DNA of 64,000 nucleotides from assembly GCA_002005325.1 (NCBI GenBank), contig CP017315.1, forward strand, positions 1,364,001 through 1,428,000, read 5' to 3'. The notes beneath the pieces are model-generated. The model did no database searches. It saw only the letters and a list, made by a program, of their open reading frames with translations, and was not told the DNA's origin. The DNA comes from Candidatus Tokpelaia hoelldoblerii (GTDB lineage: Bacteria > Pseudomonadota > Alphaproteobacteria > Rhizobiales > Rhizobiaceae). Below are positions 17,224 to 25,884 of the stretch, piece by piece; the stretch's first letter is position 1, and each line of letters opens with the position of its first letter. Position numbers and translations under genes: made by a program.

Positions 17224-17282
17224 ATAAGCCGCTTTGACAAGAGGGTTTTTTATAAAAATAAATTTGCAGAATGGAGGATGAG

Positions 17283-18629
17283 ATGCAAAAAATTCTGGCG
17301 CACGCCCTGTTAACGGATGATGGCTGGCACAGGGATATTGTCCTGTCCCATGACAACGGCATGATAACCGGCCTGGAGGATGACAGCGGCAAACAAACCT
17401 ACGATTGCGCGGCCGATGTCCTTGTTGCCGGCATGCCCAATCTGCACAGCCATGCCTTTCAGCGCGCCATGGCCGGCTTTGCCGAGCGGCGCGGCGCAAC
17501 CCCCGACAGTTTCTGGAGCTGGCGCAAGGAAATGTACCGGCTGGCGCTTTCCATGACACCGCAACAGGTGGAAGCTGTCGCCGCCCAACTTTACATGGAA
17601 ATGCTGGAAGCAGGCTTTACCCGTGTCGGCGAATTTCACTATCTCCACCATGACGGGAACGGCAGGCCTTATGCCGATATGGGCGAAATGGCCGGGCGAA
17701 TCGCCGCCGCAGCCGCGCAGACCGGCATCAATCTCACCCTGCTGCCGGTTTTCTATGCCCATGCCGGTTTTGGCGGCAAACCCGCCGATGACGGGCAGAA
17801 ACGTTTTATCAACACGCCGGAAAGCTTTGCCCGTTTGCTGGAAGCCTGCCAGACGCACCTTGCCCCGCTTGCCAATGCCGTGCTCGGCATTGCCCCTCAC
17901 AGCCTGCGCGCTGTCACAAAGGAAGAACTTGCAGCCATTCTGCCGCTGGCAAAACAGGCGCCGGTGCATATTCACATTGCCGAGCAGATCAAGGAGGTGG
18001 AAGATTGCCTGGCCGCGACAGGGCAGCGGCCGGTTGAATGGCTGCTTGACCACGCGCCGGTTGATGAACGCTGGTGCCTTATCCACGCCACCCATATGAC
18101 GGAAACGGAAACGGTCAATATAGCGAAAAGCGGCGCGGTCGCAGGGCTGTGCCCGATAACGGAAGCCAATCTGGGCGACGGGATTTTCAATGCCCTGCCT
18201 TATCTCGCCCATAACGGCGCCTATGGTATCGGCTCGGACTCCAATGTATGTATTGCGGTGAATGAAGAATTGCGCCAGTTTGAATATTCTGTCCGCCTTG
18301 ACACACACATGCGCAATGCTGTCGCCCGGCCTGACAGCTCCAACGGGCGTGTTTTGTTTGACGGCGCGCGGGCTGGCGGCGCGCGGGCCCTGGGGGCGGC
18401 CAGTCCTCTGGCTGTCGGCAGCCCGGCCGATCTTGTCGCGCTCAACCTTCAGGGGCAGGACTGGATCAGGCAGGACGCCATCCTTGACAGCTGGATTTTT
18501 GCCGGTAACATCGCGGTCGATTCTGTCTGGGTAGCGGGCAGGCAGGTTGTCCATAACGGCCGCCACAAAGCGCGCGACACCATCAACAGGCACTTTGGCA
18601 CAGCCATGCGCCAGCTTTTCGCCTCATAA
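17283..18629 (+). CDS. hutF: Formimidoylglutamate deiminase
   Basis: Amidohydrolase-superfamily enzyme converting N-formimino-glutamate to N-formylglutamate and ammonia; it defines the five-step Hut pathway with HutG. Length 448 residues. Metal ligands are visible in NLHSHAFQRAMAG, HIHIAEQ and the Asp of YGIGSDSNV. ATG 17283 has GGAGG five bases upstream and is preferred over ATG 17271, which would contain that site. Transcribed divergently from hutI and followed by hutC after 32 bases. Confidence 0.95.
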   Translation: MQKILAHALLTDDGWHRDIVLSHDNGMITGLEDDSGKQTYDCAADVLVAGMPNLHSHAFQRAMAGFAERRGATPDSFWSWRKEMYRLALSMTPQQVEAVAAQLYMEMLEAGFTRVGEFHYLHHDGNGRPYADMGEMAGRIAAAAAQTGINLTLLPVFYAHAGFGGKPADDGQKRFINTPESFARLLEACQTHLAPLANAVLGIAPHSLRAVTKEELAAILPLAKQAPVHIHIAEQIKEVEDCLAATGQRPVEWLLDHAPVDERWCLIHATHMTETETVNIAKSGAVAGLCPITEANLGDGIFNALPYLAHNGAYGIGSDSNVCIAVNEELRQFEYSVRLDTHMRNAVARPDSSNGRVLFDGARAGGARALGAASPLAVGSPADLVALNLQGQDWIRQDAILDSWIFAGNIAVDSVWVAGRQVVHNGRHKARDTINRHFGTAMRQLFAS

Positions 18630-18661
18630 ACCACGGGCAGGGACTGTACAAAGCCGGATCA

Positions 18662-19384
18662 ATGAAACAGCGTTACAACAGCACATTGCATGACCACATT
18701 CTGGATGACATTCAATGCAAAATTGTTTCCGGCATCTGGCCGCCGGGTTTCCGCCTGCCCTTTGAGATAGACCTGGCGGCGCATTACAATTGCTCACGCA
18801 TGACTGTCAACAAGGTGATGACCCGGCTTGTTGCCGGCGGCATGATTGAACGGCGCCGAAAATCCGGCAGTTTTGTGCGTATGCCGCACAATCAGCCGGC
18901 TATTCTGGCCATCAATGAAATTTCAACTGAAATTGCAGCGCTCAAACTGCCCTACACATGGCGGATACTGGCGCAGGAACAGCGCCGCAGCACCGAAGAT
19001 GACAAAGCGCATCTGAAATTATCTGCCGATACACCGGTGCTGGCGCTTACCTGTCTGCACTTTGCCGACAACCGCCCCTTCTGCCTTGAACAGCGCCTTA
19101 TCAATCTCACCAGTGTCCGGCAAGCGCTGGAGGCGGATTTTAACACACAGCCACCCGGCAACTGGCTGATAGCGATGATTCCATGGAGCGAGGCCGAAAA
19201 TAAAATTTCCGCCATTGTCAGCGATCATCCCCTCGCCGCCACGCTTGAGATCGCACAAGGTGCGCCCTGCCTGCTTATCGAGCGCCACACCGGCAACAAT
19301 GGCGCGTCCATCACCGCCGTCCGGCTCATCTATCCGGCGGCACGCCACAACATCACGGCACATTTCAAGCCTGTTGCTTCCTAA
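18662..19384 (+). CDS. hutC: Histidine utilisation repressor HutC (GntR family)
   Basis: Transcription factor with an N-terminal winged helix (about residues 10-75, with LPFEIDLAAHYNCSRMTVNKVMTRL split by the recognition helix) and a C-terminal UTRA domain that in relatives binds urocanate. Length 240, normal. HutC represses hut genes until urocanate accumulates; the candidate operator is at 17212-17223. It follows hutF and likely shares its promoter, so it would be autoregulated. Its end overlaps the convergent protease gene by 4 bases. Confidence 0.92.
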   Translation: MKQRYNSTLHDHILDDIQCKIVSGIWPPGFRLPFEIDLAAHYNCSRMTVNKVMTRLVAGGMIERRRKSGSFVRMPHNQPAILAINEISTEIAALKLPYTWRILAQEQRRSTEDDKAHLKLSADTPVLALTCLHFADNRPFCLEQRLINLTSVRQALEADFNTQPPGNWLIAMIPWSEAENKISAIVSDHPLAATLEIAQGAPCLLIERHTGNNGASITAVRLIYPAARHNITAHFKPVAS

Positions 19385-20910
19385 TCAAGCTGCAGCGTGA
19401 CAAAGCGCAGTATACCGGCAGCGTCCGCCACCATCAACAGGGCGTTTTTACGGCCGGTATTTTTCAGCAGTGCGATACGCTTTGCTACAGTGGCCGGTGT
19501 TGCCACCACTTCCTGATTGACATCAACAATCACATTGCCCCTGATGATATGCTTGCGGTCAGCGGCAGAACCACGCGCGACATCAAGCACGATCACGCCT
19601 GAAACATCATCGGCAACAGAAAACTCCTTGCGCCGTTCATCGGTCAAAACAGCCAGTTCCATACCAAGAAGGACAATTTTTTCATTGCTCTTTTTCTTGT
19701 CCGTATCAACCGGCGGGGTTGGCGCAACTGTTCCGGCCTTGCCGTCGCCGCCCTCTTCCTCATCGTCAATATCAGTATTTTCATCACTGCTGTCGGTCTC
19801 AACCAGCAGGCCGAGTTTAACCTGCACAGTCTTTTCCTTGCCGTCCCGCACCACCACCACATCCGCCTTGCGCCCGACAGGGCTTTCCGCAACAATACGC
19901 GGCAGAGTGCGGGCGTCCTTCACCGGTTTTCCGGCAAAACGGATAATCACATCGCCATCCTGCAGCCCTTTATTATCAACCGTGTCATCGGCAATCCTGC
20001 CGGAAACCAGCGCCCCGCGTGTGTCAGGCAGCCCCAGCGCCTGCGCGACCTCGTCACTCACCGGCTGAATACGGATGGCAAGCCAGCCGCGCCGTGTCTC
20101 ACCAAACTGCTGCAACTGATCAATAACCGCAACGGCCATTTCTGAAGGAATGGCAAAACCGATACCGATTGAACCGCCCGACGGCGAAACAATCGCCGTA
20201 TTGATACCGATAACCCTGCCATACATATCAAACAGCGGCCCGCCGGAATTGCCGCGGTTGATCGCTGCATCCGTCTGGATAAAATCATCATAAGGCCCGG
20301 CATTGATATTACGGTTGCGCGCTGAAACAATACCTGTTGTCACCGTACCGCCAAAGCCAAACGGATTGCCGATCGCCATGACCCAGTCGCCGATCCGCAC
20401 CTGTCCTGAATCGCCGAAGGTCACCGCTGTCAGCTTTTTTCTGCCGGGCGCCACCTGCAGCAGGGCAAGATCGGTCTTCGGATCTTTGCCCAGAAGTTTG
20501 GCTTTCAGTTTTGCGCCATCGGTAAAATTCACCTCAATTTCATCGGCATCGGCAATCACATGGTTGTTGGTGACAATCAGCCCTTTTTCCGCATTAATCA
20601 CAAAGCCCGAGCCAAGCGACTGCACCGTGCGTGAACGCTGCTTCCCATCTTTACCGGCAAAAAAATCCCTGAATAATTCCTGAAAAGGCGAGCCGTCAGG
20701 CGTTTGCGTGTCGGGTGGATTTTCCGTTTCCTCCGTGCCCTTAACGGTTTGCGAGGTGGAAATATTCACAACCGCATCAAGCAAACCCGCCGCCAGATCT
20801 GAAACCGAATCAGGCATTTTACGCAAAGGCGCTGCGGTTTCCTGCGCCGGCGCACCAGCAGCAAAACCGGTGAAAACAAAAACAGCAATGAGCAGACGCA
20901 GACAGGTCAT
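19381..20910 (-). CDS. degP: Periplasmic Do-type serine protease (DegP/HtrA family)
   Basis: Envelope protease-chaperone handling misfolded periplasmic proteins. The 509 residues start with a signal peptide (CLRLLIAVFVFTGFAAG, likely cut after APA). The trypsin-like domain shows the catalytic His in VTNNHVIAD, Asp in KTDLALLQV and Ser in NRGNSGGPLF. Two PDZ domains follow (about 250-340 and 400-500). The linker between them is strongly acidic (DSSDENTDIDDEEEGG), which is not usual for DegP. ATG 20910 has AAGGAAA six bases upstream; the longer frame to 20982 adds residues before the signal peptide. It stands alone, ending tail-to-tail with hutC. Confidence 0.92.
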   Translation of the reverse strand: MTCLRLLIAVFVFTGFAAGAPAQETAAPLRKMPDSVSDLAAGLLDAVVNISTSQTVKGTEETENPPDTQTPDGSPFQELFRDFFAGKDGKQRSRTVQSLGSGFVINAEKGLIVTNNHVIADADEIEVNFTDGAKLKAKLLGKDPKTDLALLQVAPGRKKLTAVTFGDSGQVRIGDWVMAIGNPFGFGGTVTTGIVSARNRNINAGPYDDFIQTDAAINRGNSGGPLFDMYGRVIGINTAIVSPSGGSIGIGFAIPSEMAVAVIDQLQQFGETRRGWLAIRIQPVSDEVAQALGLPDTRGALVSGRIADDTVDNKGLQDGDVIIRFAGKPVKDARTLPRIVAESPVGRKADVVVVRDGKEKTVQVKLGLLVETDSSDENTDIDDEEEGGDGKAGTVAPTPPVDTDKKKSNEKIVLLGMELAVLTDERRKEFSVADDVSGVIVLDVARGSAADRKHIIRGNVIVDVNQEVVATPATVAKRIALLKNTGRKNALLMVADAAGILRFVTLQLD

Positions 20911-21003
20911 GATATTTCCTTGAGCCAAACAGGGGCAGATATCCTTGATAGCGATTTTTTCAAGAAAAAGCAAAACAGCCAAACCGGCTTATTCCGTATC
21001 AAT

Positions 21004-21040
21004 AAAAAGCCGCAGAATGATATGATTTCCGCGGCTTTTT
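21004..21040 (-). terminator. Terminator downstream of hflC
   Basis: The arms AAAAAGCCGC (21004-21013) and GCGGCTTTTT (21031-21040) are perfectly complementary around a 17-base loop, starting 16 bases after the hflC stop. The T-run fits termination of hflK-hflC transcripts. Confidence 0.75.
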
Positions 21041-21055
21041 GATTTTGTTGGCGGC

Positions 21056-21937
21056 CTAGCGCACCCCTGCCGCAGCCGGCGGCTGGAACAGATAACGGAA
21101 AAACGGCGCATCCGGTGTCAGCACCATCGGCACATCTTTCACCTTTTTATAAGCTTCCATCGAACGCCAGAAATTGTAAAATTCCGGATTATCGCCTATA
21201 GCCTCACGAATGATACGCATTTTTTCCGCATTCCCTTCACCGCGTAAAATCTTTGAATCACGGCTGGCCACAGCAACAATTTCCTCGGCCTCGCGATCAG
21301 CGCGGGCAATAATCCGCTCTTTTTCCAGCCGCCCGTTGGCACGCAACTGTTCCGCCACAGCAGAACGTTCCTGCTTCATGCGGTCAAACGTGCTGGCAGA
21401 GGCTTCCTGTGTGAGATCGGTTTTACGAATACGGGCATCAACAATGGTAATGCCAAGCTCATTTGCATCCTTGACAACCTGTTCCTGCACTTCACGCATC
21501 ATATCATTGCGTTCTGATGACAGCGCGGCATTAAATGCCCGCAACCCGTAGACAGCCTGCAGGGCATCATCAAAACGCGGCGCAAGGTTAGCCACCTCAG
21601 CGACAGCCGGCCTGCCGGACTTGACCTTTTGCAGGAAAGCCCGCGCATCCGTGATGCGGTAGATAAAAAAGGCATCCACCTCGTAAAACCGGCCGCCACG
21701 CACCTGCACGGTTTTGGTCGGCAGGTCATAACGGCGCAGGCGGTCATCGACAATAACAGTCTGGTCAACAAAAGGCAGCTTGAAATAAAGCCCGGGCTGC
21801 GGTTCCACGCGGACAATCTGCCCGAACCGCTTGACCGCCACCTGCTGGCGCGGATAAACAATAAACACCGACAGCCATAGTGTCACAACAGCCGCGATAC
21901 AAAACCCGATAAACATAAAAAAACGCGATTGCTGCAT
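21056..21937 (-). CDS. hflC: HflC, SPFH-domain modulator of the FtsH protease
   Basis: Membrane-anchored subunit of the HflKC complex that surrounds FtsH and restrains its proteolysis. The 293 residues have one N-terminal membrane segment (about 7-25) and an SPFH/band 7 domain starting QQVAVKRFGQIVR, then a helical region with RADREAEEIVAVASRDSKILRG-type sequence characteristic of HflC. It starts 3 bases after hflK, so the two are co-translated. Confidence 0.93.
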   Translation of the reverse strand: MQQSRFFMFIGFCIAAVVTLWLSVFIVYPRQQVAVKRFGQIVRVEPQPGLYFKLPFVDQTVIVDDRLRRYDLPTKTVQVRGGRFYEVDAFFIYRITDARAFLQKVKSGRPAVAEVANLAPRFDDALQAVYGLRAFNAALSSERNDMMREVQEQVVKDANELGITIVDARIRKTDLTQEASASTFDRMKQERSAVAEQLRANGRLEKERIIARADREAEEIVAVASRDSKILRGEGNAEKMRIIREAIGDNPEFYNFWRSMEAYKKVKDVPMVLTPDAPFFRYLFQPPAAAGVR

Positions 21938-21940
21938 GGC

Positions 21941-23050
21941 TTATTTCCTTTTCGCTGTGGCAGGCGTTGAAGGACTGGCAGGCTTTGCGCCCATCAGTTC
22001 ATTCAGCGGCAGGTAAGGCACCGCACCGCTTCCGGCCTTGTCGAGCACCAGCTTGCCGGAGCCGGACAGCAGGTGCTCGACAGCTTCCATATACAGGCGG
22101 AAGCGTGTTGCCTGCGGCGCGTTTGCAGCTTCCTGCGCCATCCGTTCAAACTGCCTGGCCTCACCCCGCGCTTCCTCAACAACGCGACCCTTGTAAGCGG
22201 CTGCCGCCTCATGAAGGCGCGCCGCCTGCCCGTTGGCAACACCAAGCTTTTTTGCCCGTTCCTCATTGCCCTGTTCAATTGAACGGTTACGCTCCTGCTC
22301 GGCCTGCTGGACAGAGTTGAACGCCGCCGCCACATCCTGCGGCGGAACAGCCCTGGTAAGAGAAACGCGCTTGACCCGTACACCCATGTTATATTTGTTG
22401 AGCGTTGCCTGGATAATCGACAGAACATCGGCGGAAACAGCCTCGCGCTGATCACGGTAGACATCGTCCACCGGCCGCCGGCCGACAACTTCACGCATAG
22501 CGCTTTCAGCAACTTGCTGGATTGTCATTCTGGGGTCGCTGACATTGAAAAGATAGGCATTCGGGTCAACAATATCATAATAGACGGAAAAGCCGACATT
22601 GACGATATTCTGATCACCGGAAAGCATCAGGCCATAGGGCTCCTGTGCGCCGATTGTCACAATCTGCTCGGTCAGGGGCAATTTGTAATAGATTTCCACC
22701 GGCCAGAGACGGAAATGCAGCCCATCGCTCACAATGCCTTCCTGCGGCACACCAAAGCGCAACACAACCGCCTGCTCATTCTGCTGCACCGTATAAAAAC
22801 ACTGGAACAGCCAGAAAGCGGCAACAAATAAACCGACAAGCAGAAAAATACCGCCATTGCCGAACTGTTTCAGCTGTTGCCGGCCTTTGCGGAAAAGGTC
22901 ATCCATATCCGGCGGCGTTGAACGGCCGCCGCCGGCAGGTCTGTGCGGACGCTGCCTGTTCTCTTCATTTCTGCCGCCGACAGGGCGCGGGCCGTTTTCC
23001 GAACCGCCGCCCCACGGGCCTTTGCCGCCATTTTGATTGCTCCAGGGCAT
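21941..23050 (-). CDS. hflK: HflK, SPFH-domain modulator of the FtsH protease
   Basis: Partner of HflC. The N-terminus is Gly/Pro/Arg/Asn-rich (MPWSNQNGGKGPWGGG), as usual for HflK, followed by one membrane segment (about residues 65-90) and an SPFH domain beginning NEQAVVLRFGVPQEG. Length is 369. ATG 23050 has GAGG five bases upstream and is preferred to GTG 23056. A small putative gene ends 7 bases upstream, which would link folA, the small gene and hflK in one transcript. Confidence 0.93.
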   Translation of the reverse strand: MPWSNQNGGKGPWGGGSENGPRPVGGRNEENRQRPHRPAGGGRSTPPDMDDLFRKGRQQLKQFGNGGIFLLVGLFVAAFWLFQCFYTVQQNEQAVVLRFGVPQEGIVSDGLHFRLWPVEIYYKLPLTEQIVTIGAQEPYGLMLSGDQNIVNVGFSVYYDIVDPNAYLFNVSDPRMTIQQVAESAMREVVGRRPVDDVYRDQREAVSADVLSIIQATLNKYNMGVRVKRVSLTRAVPPQDVAAAFNSVQQAEQERNRSIEQGNEERAKKLGVANGQAARLHEAAAAYKGRVVEEARGEARQFERMAQEAANAPQATRFRLYMEAVEHLLSGSGKLVLDKAGSGAVPYLPLNELMGAKPASPSTPATAKRK

Positions 23051-23057
23051 AACCACC

Positions 23058-23213
23058 TCATTTTTGCTTGGGTCTCAAGCCGGTTTCTTCCAGTCGTTTA
23101 TAAGGGCAGGTTCCGCCGCTTGCAATGCGCAAGCAGTGTTTTTTCAGCACTTTGACTTGAATATCTGCCGGTCTGAACGGTTTTTCAGCCCCGCATATGG
23201 CTGTTACGCTCAT
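23058..23213 (-). CDS. Small hypothetical protein between folA and hflK
   Basis: A 51-codon frame starts with ATG inside the last codons of folA and ends 7 bases before the hflK start. It fills a gap that would otherwise be 134 bases. The predicted peptide is basic, with KVLKKHCLRIASGG, two Cys ahead of a CPYKRLEE segment and a lysine-rich end; there is no membrane segment. The tight fit between two genes favours a real coupled gene, but I do not recognise the family. Confidence 0.4.
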   Translation of the reverse strand: MSVTAICGAEKPFRPADIQVKVLKKHCLRIASGGTCPYKRLEETGLRPKQK

Positions 23214-23709
23214 AAACGACGAATCGTGTCGGATATTCATCCTTTTCGCCCGCGGGCAGCATCTCGCTGAAAACTGCCTGCCAGTCACCCGGCACAAAAG
23301 GCGGGAAATATGTGTCCCCCTCAAGATGTGTCAAAATTTCCGTCAGGTACATTTTATCGGCATAAGGCAGCGCTTGCCGGAAAATCTCACTGCCGCCAAT
23401 GACAAATATTTCGTCAAGGCCAGCCTTTTGCGCGGCATTCACCGCCAATTGCCGCGCCTCATCCAGTGTATGAACAAGACTTGCCCCTTCTGCCCTGAAA
23501 GCAGGATCACGGGTGATAACAATATTCAGCCGGTGGGCCAAAGGCCGTCCCAGACTGCCCCATGTCTTGCGTCCCATAATCACCGGCTTGCCTAAAGTCA
23601 ACGCCTTGAAACGCTTCAAATCACTGGAAAGCCGCCAGGGCATGGCATTATTGCGGCCAATCACACCGTTTTCCGTCATTGCTGCAATCAGGCTCAGCTT
23701 CACCCTCAT
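23185..23709 (-). CDS. folA: Dihydrofolate reductase
   Basis: NADPH-dependent reduction of dihydrofolate to tetrahydrofolate, needed to recycle the folate oxidised by ThyA. The 174 residues show LSLIAAMTENGVIGRNNAMPW at the start (written here as the family N-terminal strand and Met20-type loop), the active-site Asp in LSSDLKRFK, VIMGRKTWGSLG and VIGGSEIF. Its start overlaps the thyA stop by 4 bases (ATGA), giving a coupled thyA-folA pair. Confidence 0.95.
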   Translation of the reverse strand: MRVKLSLIAAMTENGVIGRNNAMPWRLSSDLKRFKALTLGKPVIMGRKTWGSLGRPLAHRLNIVITRDPAFRAEGASLVHTLDEARQLAVNAAQKAGLDEIFVIGGSEIFRQALPYADKMYLTEILTHLEGDTYFPPFVPGDWQAVFSEMLPAGEKDEYPTRFVVYERNSHMRG

Positions 23710-24500
23710 ACAGCCACCGGCGCCTTGATATGCGGCGCCGCCTCATAATTGTGTAATGAAAAATCCTCAAAGCGGAAGGCAAAAAGGTCATGCACATCAG
23801 GATCAAGCTGCATGGCGGGAAGTGCCAGGGGCGTGCGGGAAAGCTGTATTTTCGCCTGTTCAAAATGGTTGGCATAAAGGTGCGCATCACCAAGAGTATG
23901 GACAAAATCCCCGGCCTTCAGGCCACAGACCTGCGCCACCATCATCGTGAGCAGCGCATAAGAAGCAATATTAAACGGCACACCGAGGAAAATATCCGCT
24001 GAGCGCTGATAAAGCTGGCAGGACAATTTGCCGTCCGCCACATAAAACTGAAACAAGCAGTGGCAAGGCGGCAGCGCCATTTCATCAACCAGCGCCGGAT
24101 TCCACGCTGAAACAATCAGCCGCCGCGAATCGGGGTTTTTGCGAATCATTGCAAGCACATCGGCGATCTGGTCGATATGCCGCCCGTCCGGCGCAGGCCA
24201 TGAGCGCCATTGATAACCATAAACCGGCCCCAGATTGCCGTTTTCATCCGCCCATTCATTCCAGATGGACACGCCGTTTTCCTTCAGCCAGGCGATATTG
24301 GTGTCCCCCTTCAAAAACCACAGCAATTCATAAATAATGGAACGCAAGTGCAGTTTTTTGGTGGTCAGCAACGGAAAGCCCCGCGCCAGATCAAAACGCA
24401 TCTGATAGCCAAAAACCGAGCGGGTGCCGGTGCCGGTGCGGTCCGGACGGTCGACACCGTTATGCAGAACATGGGAAAGAAGGTCGAGATAATTTTTCAT
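23706..24500 (-). CDS. thyA: Thymidylate synthase
   Basis: Methylates dUMP to dTMP with methylene-tetrahydrofolate. It is 264 residues, the E. coli ThyA size. Marks are DRTGTGTRSVFGYQMRF, the catalytic Cys in LPPCHCLFQF, QRSADIFLGVPFNIASYA and HLYANHFEQ. Coupled to folA downstream. Confidence 0.97.
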   Translation of the reverse strand: MKNYLDLLSHVLHNGVDRPDRTGTGTRSVFGYQMRFDLARGFPLLTTKKLHLRSIIYELLWFLKGDTNIAWLKENGVSIWNEWADENGNLGPVYGYQWRSWPAPDGRHIDQIADVLAMIRKNPDSRRLIVSAWNPALVDEMALPPCHCLFQFYVADGKLSCQLYQRSADIFLGVPFNIASYALLTMMVAQVCGLKAGDFVHTLGDAHLYANHFEQAKIQLSRTPLALPAMQLDPDVHDLFAFRFEDFSLHNYEAAPHIKAPVAV

Positions 24501-24570
24501 GAGCGTGGCTTATGTCCAGTCGGGAATATCAATGGGACATAAACCATATTTAGCAGCTCCCGGCAATATT

Positions 24571-24906
24571 TTACCCCGGGATCGCGCCAAGCTTGCCCAG
24601 TTTTTTTGCGACCAGATAATAAAAGGTTATACGGCTTTTGTTATGGGTGTCCTTCATCTGTCTGGCGACATGGGCGACAGCCTCATGGGCCGCGCTGGCG
24701 CTGGCGCCCAGCCTGTCCTGTGCCCATTTTTCCTCAACATAGGTCACTTCCTGCTCCTCTGATGTCGCAACAAACTGTGCGTCATGATTCTGAATGGTCG
24801 GCAACAGGTAATGCGTCAGCCTTTCAACCGCCCCCCGGTCCGGGTGTGAATCAAATCTTTCAATGTCCGCCAGGCATTTTTCAAGATCATATGTCGGATA
24901 GCTCAT
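24571..24906 (-). CDS. DUF2853 family protein
   Basis: A 111-residue helical protein of unknown function. The N-terminus has YDLEKCLADIERF, and the C-terminus SRITFYYLVAKKLGKLG matches the conserved end of DUF2853 as I know it. ATG 24906 has GAGGAAA directly upstream, preferred to a TTG at 24921. It stands alone between thyA and ssrA; nothing nearby suggests a role. Confidence 0.75.
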   Translation of the reverse strand: MSYPTYDLEKCLADIERFDSHPDRGAVERLTHYLLPTIQNHDAQFVATSEEQEVTYVEEKWAQDRLGASASAAHEAVAHVARQMKDTHNKSRITFYYLVAKKLGKLGAIPG

Positions 24907-24981
24907 AGATATTTTCCTCAAACTTTAAAAATCTGTTATGCAGATTTAAATGGGCGATAAAACAAAAGCGGCAAGCCCCCT

Positions 24982-25010
24982 TTGCATTTTGCCGGAAAAA
25001 CGGGTATAAT
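24982..25010 (+). promoter_or_regulatory. Sigma-70 type promoter of ssrA
   Basis: TTGCAT at 24982-24987, a 17-base spacer and TATAAT at 25005-25010 place a start near 25017, just before the tmRNA acceptor piece. Confidence 0.75.
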
Positions 25011-25017
25011 GGTTGCG

Positions 25018-25365
25018 CCGGAGCAATCCGGCTATGGTGATAAACGGGCTGTGAAATAAACCGATTGGACCCGGGGGCGGTACCCGGCGCCTCCACCACA
25101 GGGCATTTGCAAAGCTGCTCTGTGGCGGGGGCGAAACAGGATCGACAAAGGCGTAAAGACTGATCTTTCACCCGGCATTGTACCACCGTTATCGGGCTGA
25201 CTTGGTAGTTGCAAATGACAACTATGCGGAGGCTCGTCTCGCTGCCTAATGGCGGTGCGACAGCTTCAACTTAAGTCTTGTTCCGTCGCAGGAACAAGCG
25301 GGGTTCGGAGGCACCTGGCAACAGAAGCCTTCACTTTGCTTTAACGTACACTCAAGGAATATGTC
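25018..25365 (+). ncRNA. ssrA: tmRNA, permuted two-piece form
   Basis: Rescues stalled ribosomes and tags the nascent chain for proteolysis. The gene is permuted as in alphaproteobacteria. The acceptor piece comes first, with the T-arm CCGGG/CCCGG and 3' end CGCCTCCACCA at 25098. A short stem-forming spacer (25099-25126) follows, then the coding piece beginning GGGGGCGAAACAGGATCGAC at 25127. GGGGGCG pairs with CGCCTCC to rebuild the acceptor stem, and GTGAAA (25051) can pair with TTTCAC in the coding piece. The tag frame starts GCA at 25211 and encodes ANDNYAEARLAA then TAA. The 5' and 3' ends given are estimates. sspB, encoding the tag-binding adaptor, starts right after. Confidence 0.92.
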
Positions 25366-25390
25366 GTAAAGGCATATTGAAAGGTGGCAC

Positions 25391-25876
25391 ATGGCCGACG
25401 ACCGGATTCATTATGAAGTTCTTGTTCAGGACGCCCTGCGCAATGTCATTCGCGCGGTTCTGACCGAAGTAACAAAAACAGGCCTGCCGGGCGAACATCA
25501 TTTTTTCATCACCTTTGCCACAACAGCGGCAGGGGTGCAGATTTCGCCGCGCCTGCGCGAGCGCTTTCCCGAACAGATGACCATTGTGCTGCAGCACCAG
25601 TTCCGTGACCTGCTGGTGGAACCGGAGCGTTTCAGCGTGACGCTGTCCTTTAACGATGTGCCGGAAAAGCTGGTTATTCCTTTTCATGCCGTGCAGGTTT
25701 TCTATGACCCTGCCGCAGCCTTTGAGGCGGCCTTTGAGAGTGTGGAACAACAGAATACCGCAGTTGAAGAAGCACAGGCGGCCGGGGCGGAAAACGCTGC
25801 CTCACCCTTGCCGGAAGCCGTACAGGCCCAGGGGGCTGATGTGGTTTCGCTTGATGCGTTCCGCCGCAACAGATAG
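25391..25876 (+). CDS. sspB: SspB, ClpXP adaptor for ssrA-tagged proteins
   Basis: Alphaproteobacterial SspB delivers ssrA-tagged substrates to ClpXP. In the 161 residues, about 1-115 form the substrate-binding domain (HHFFITFATTAAGVQISPRL, FPEQMTIVLQHQF) and the variable, Ala/Glu-rich linker leads to a short C-terminal tail, VVSLDAFRRNR, that likely contacts ClpX. The gene lies 25 bases after the tmRNA region on the same strand, so tag and adaptor are encoded side by side. Confidence 0.9.
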   Translation: MADDRIHYEVLVQDALRNVIRAVLTEVTKTGLPGEHHFFITFATTAAGVQISPRLRERFPEQMTIVLQHQFRDLLVEPERFSVTLSFNDVPEKLVIPFHAVQVFYDPAAAFEAAFESVEQQNTAVEEAQAAGAENAASPLPEAVQAQGADVVSLDAFRRNR

Positions 25877-25884
25877 TTCGTCCC

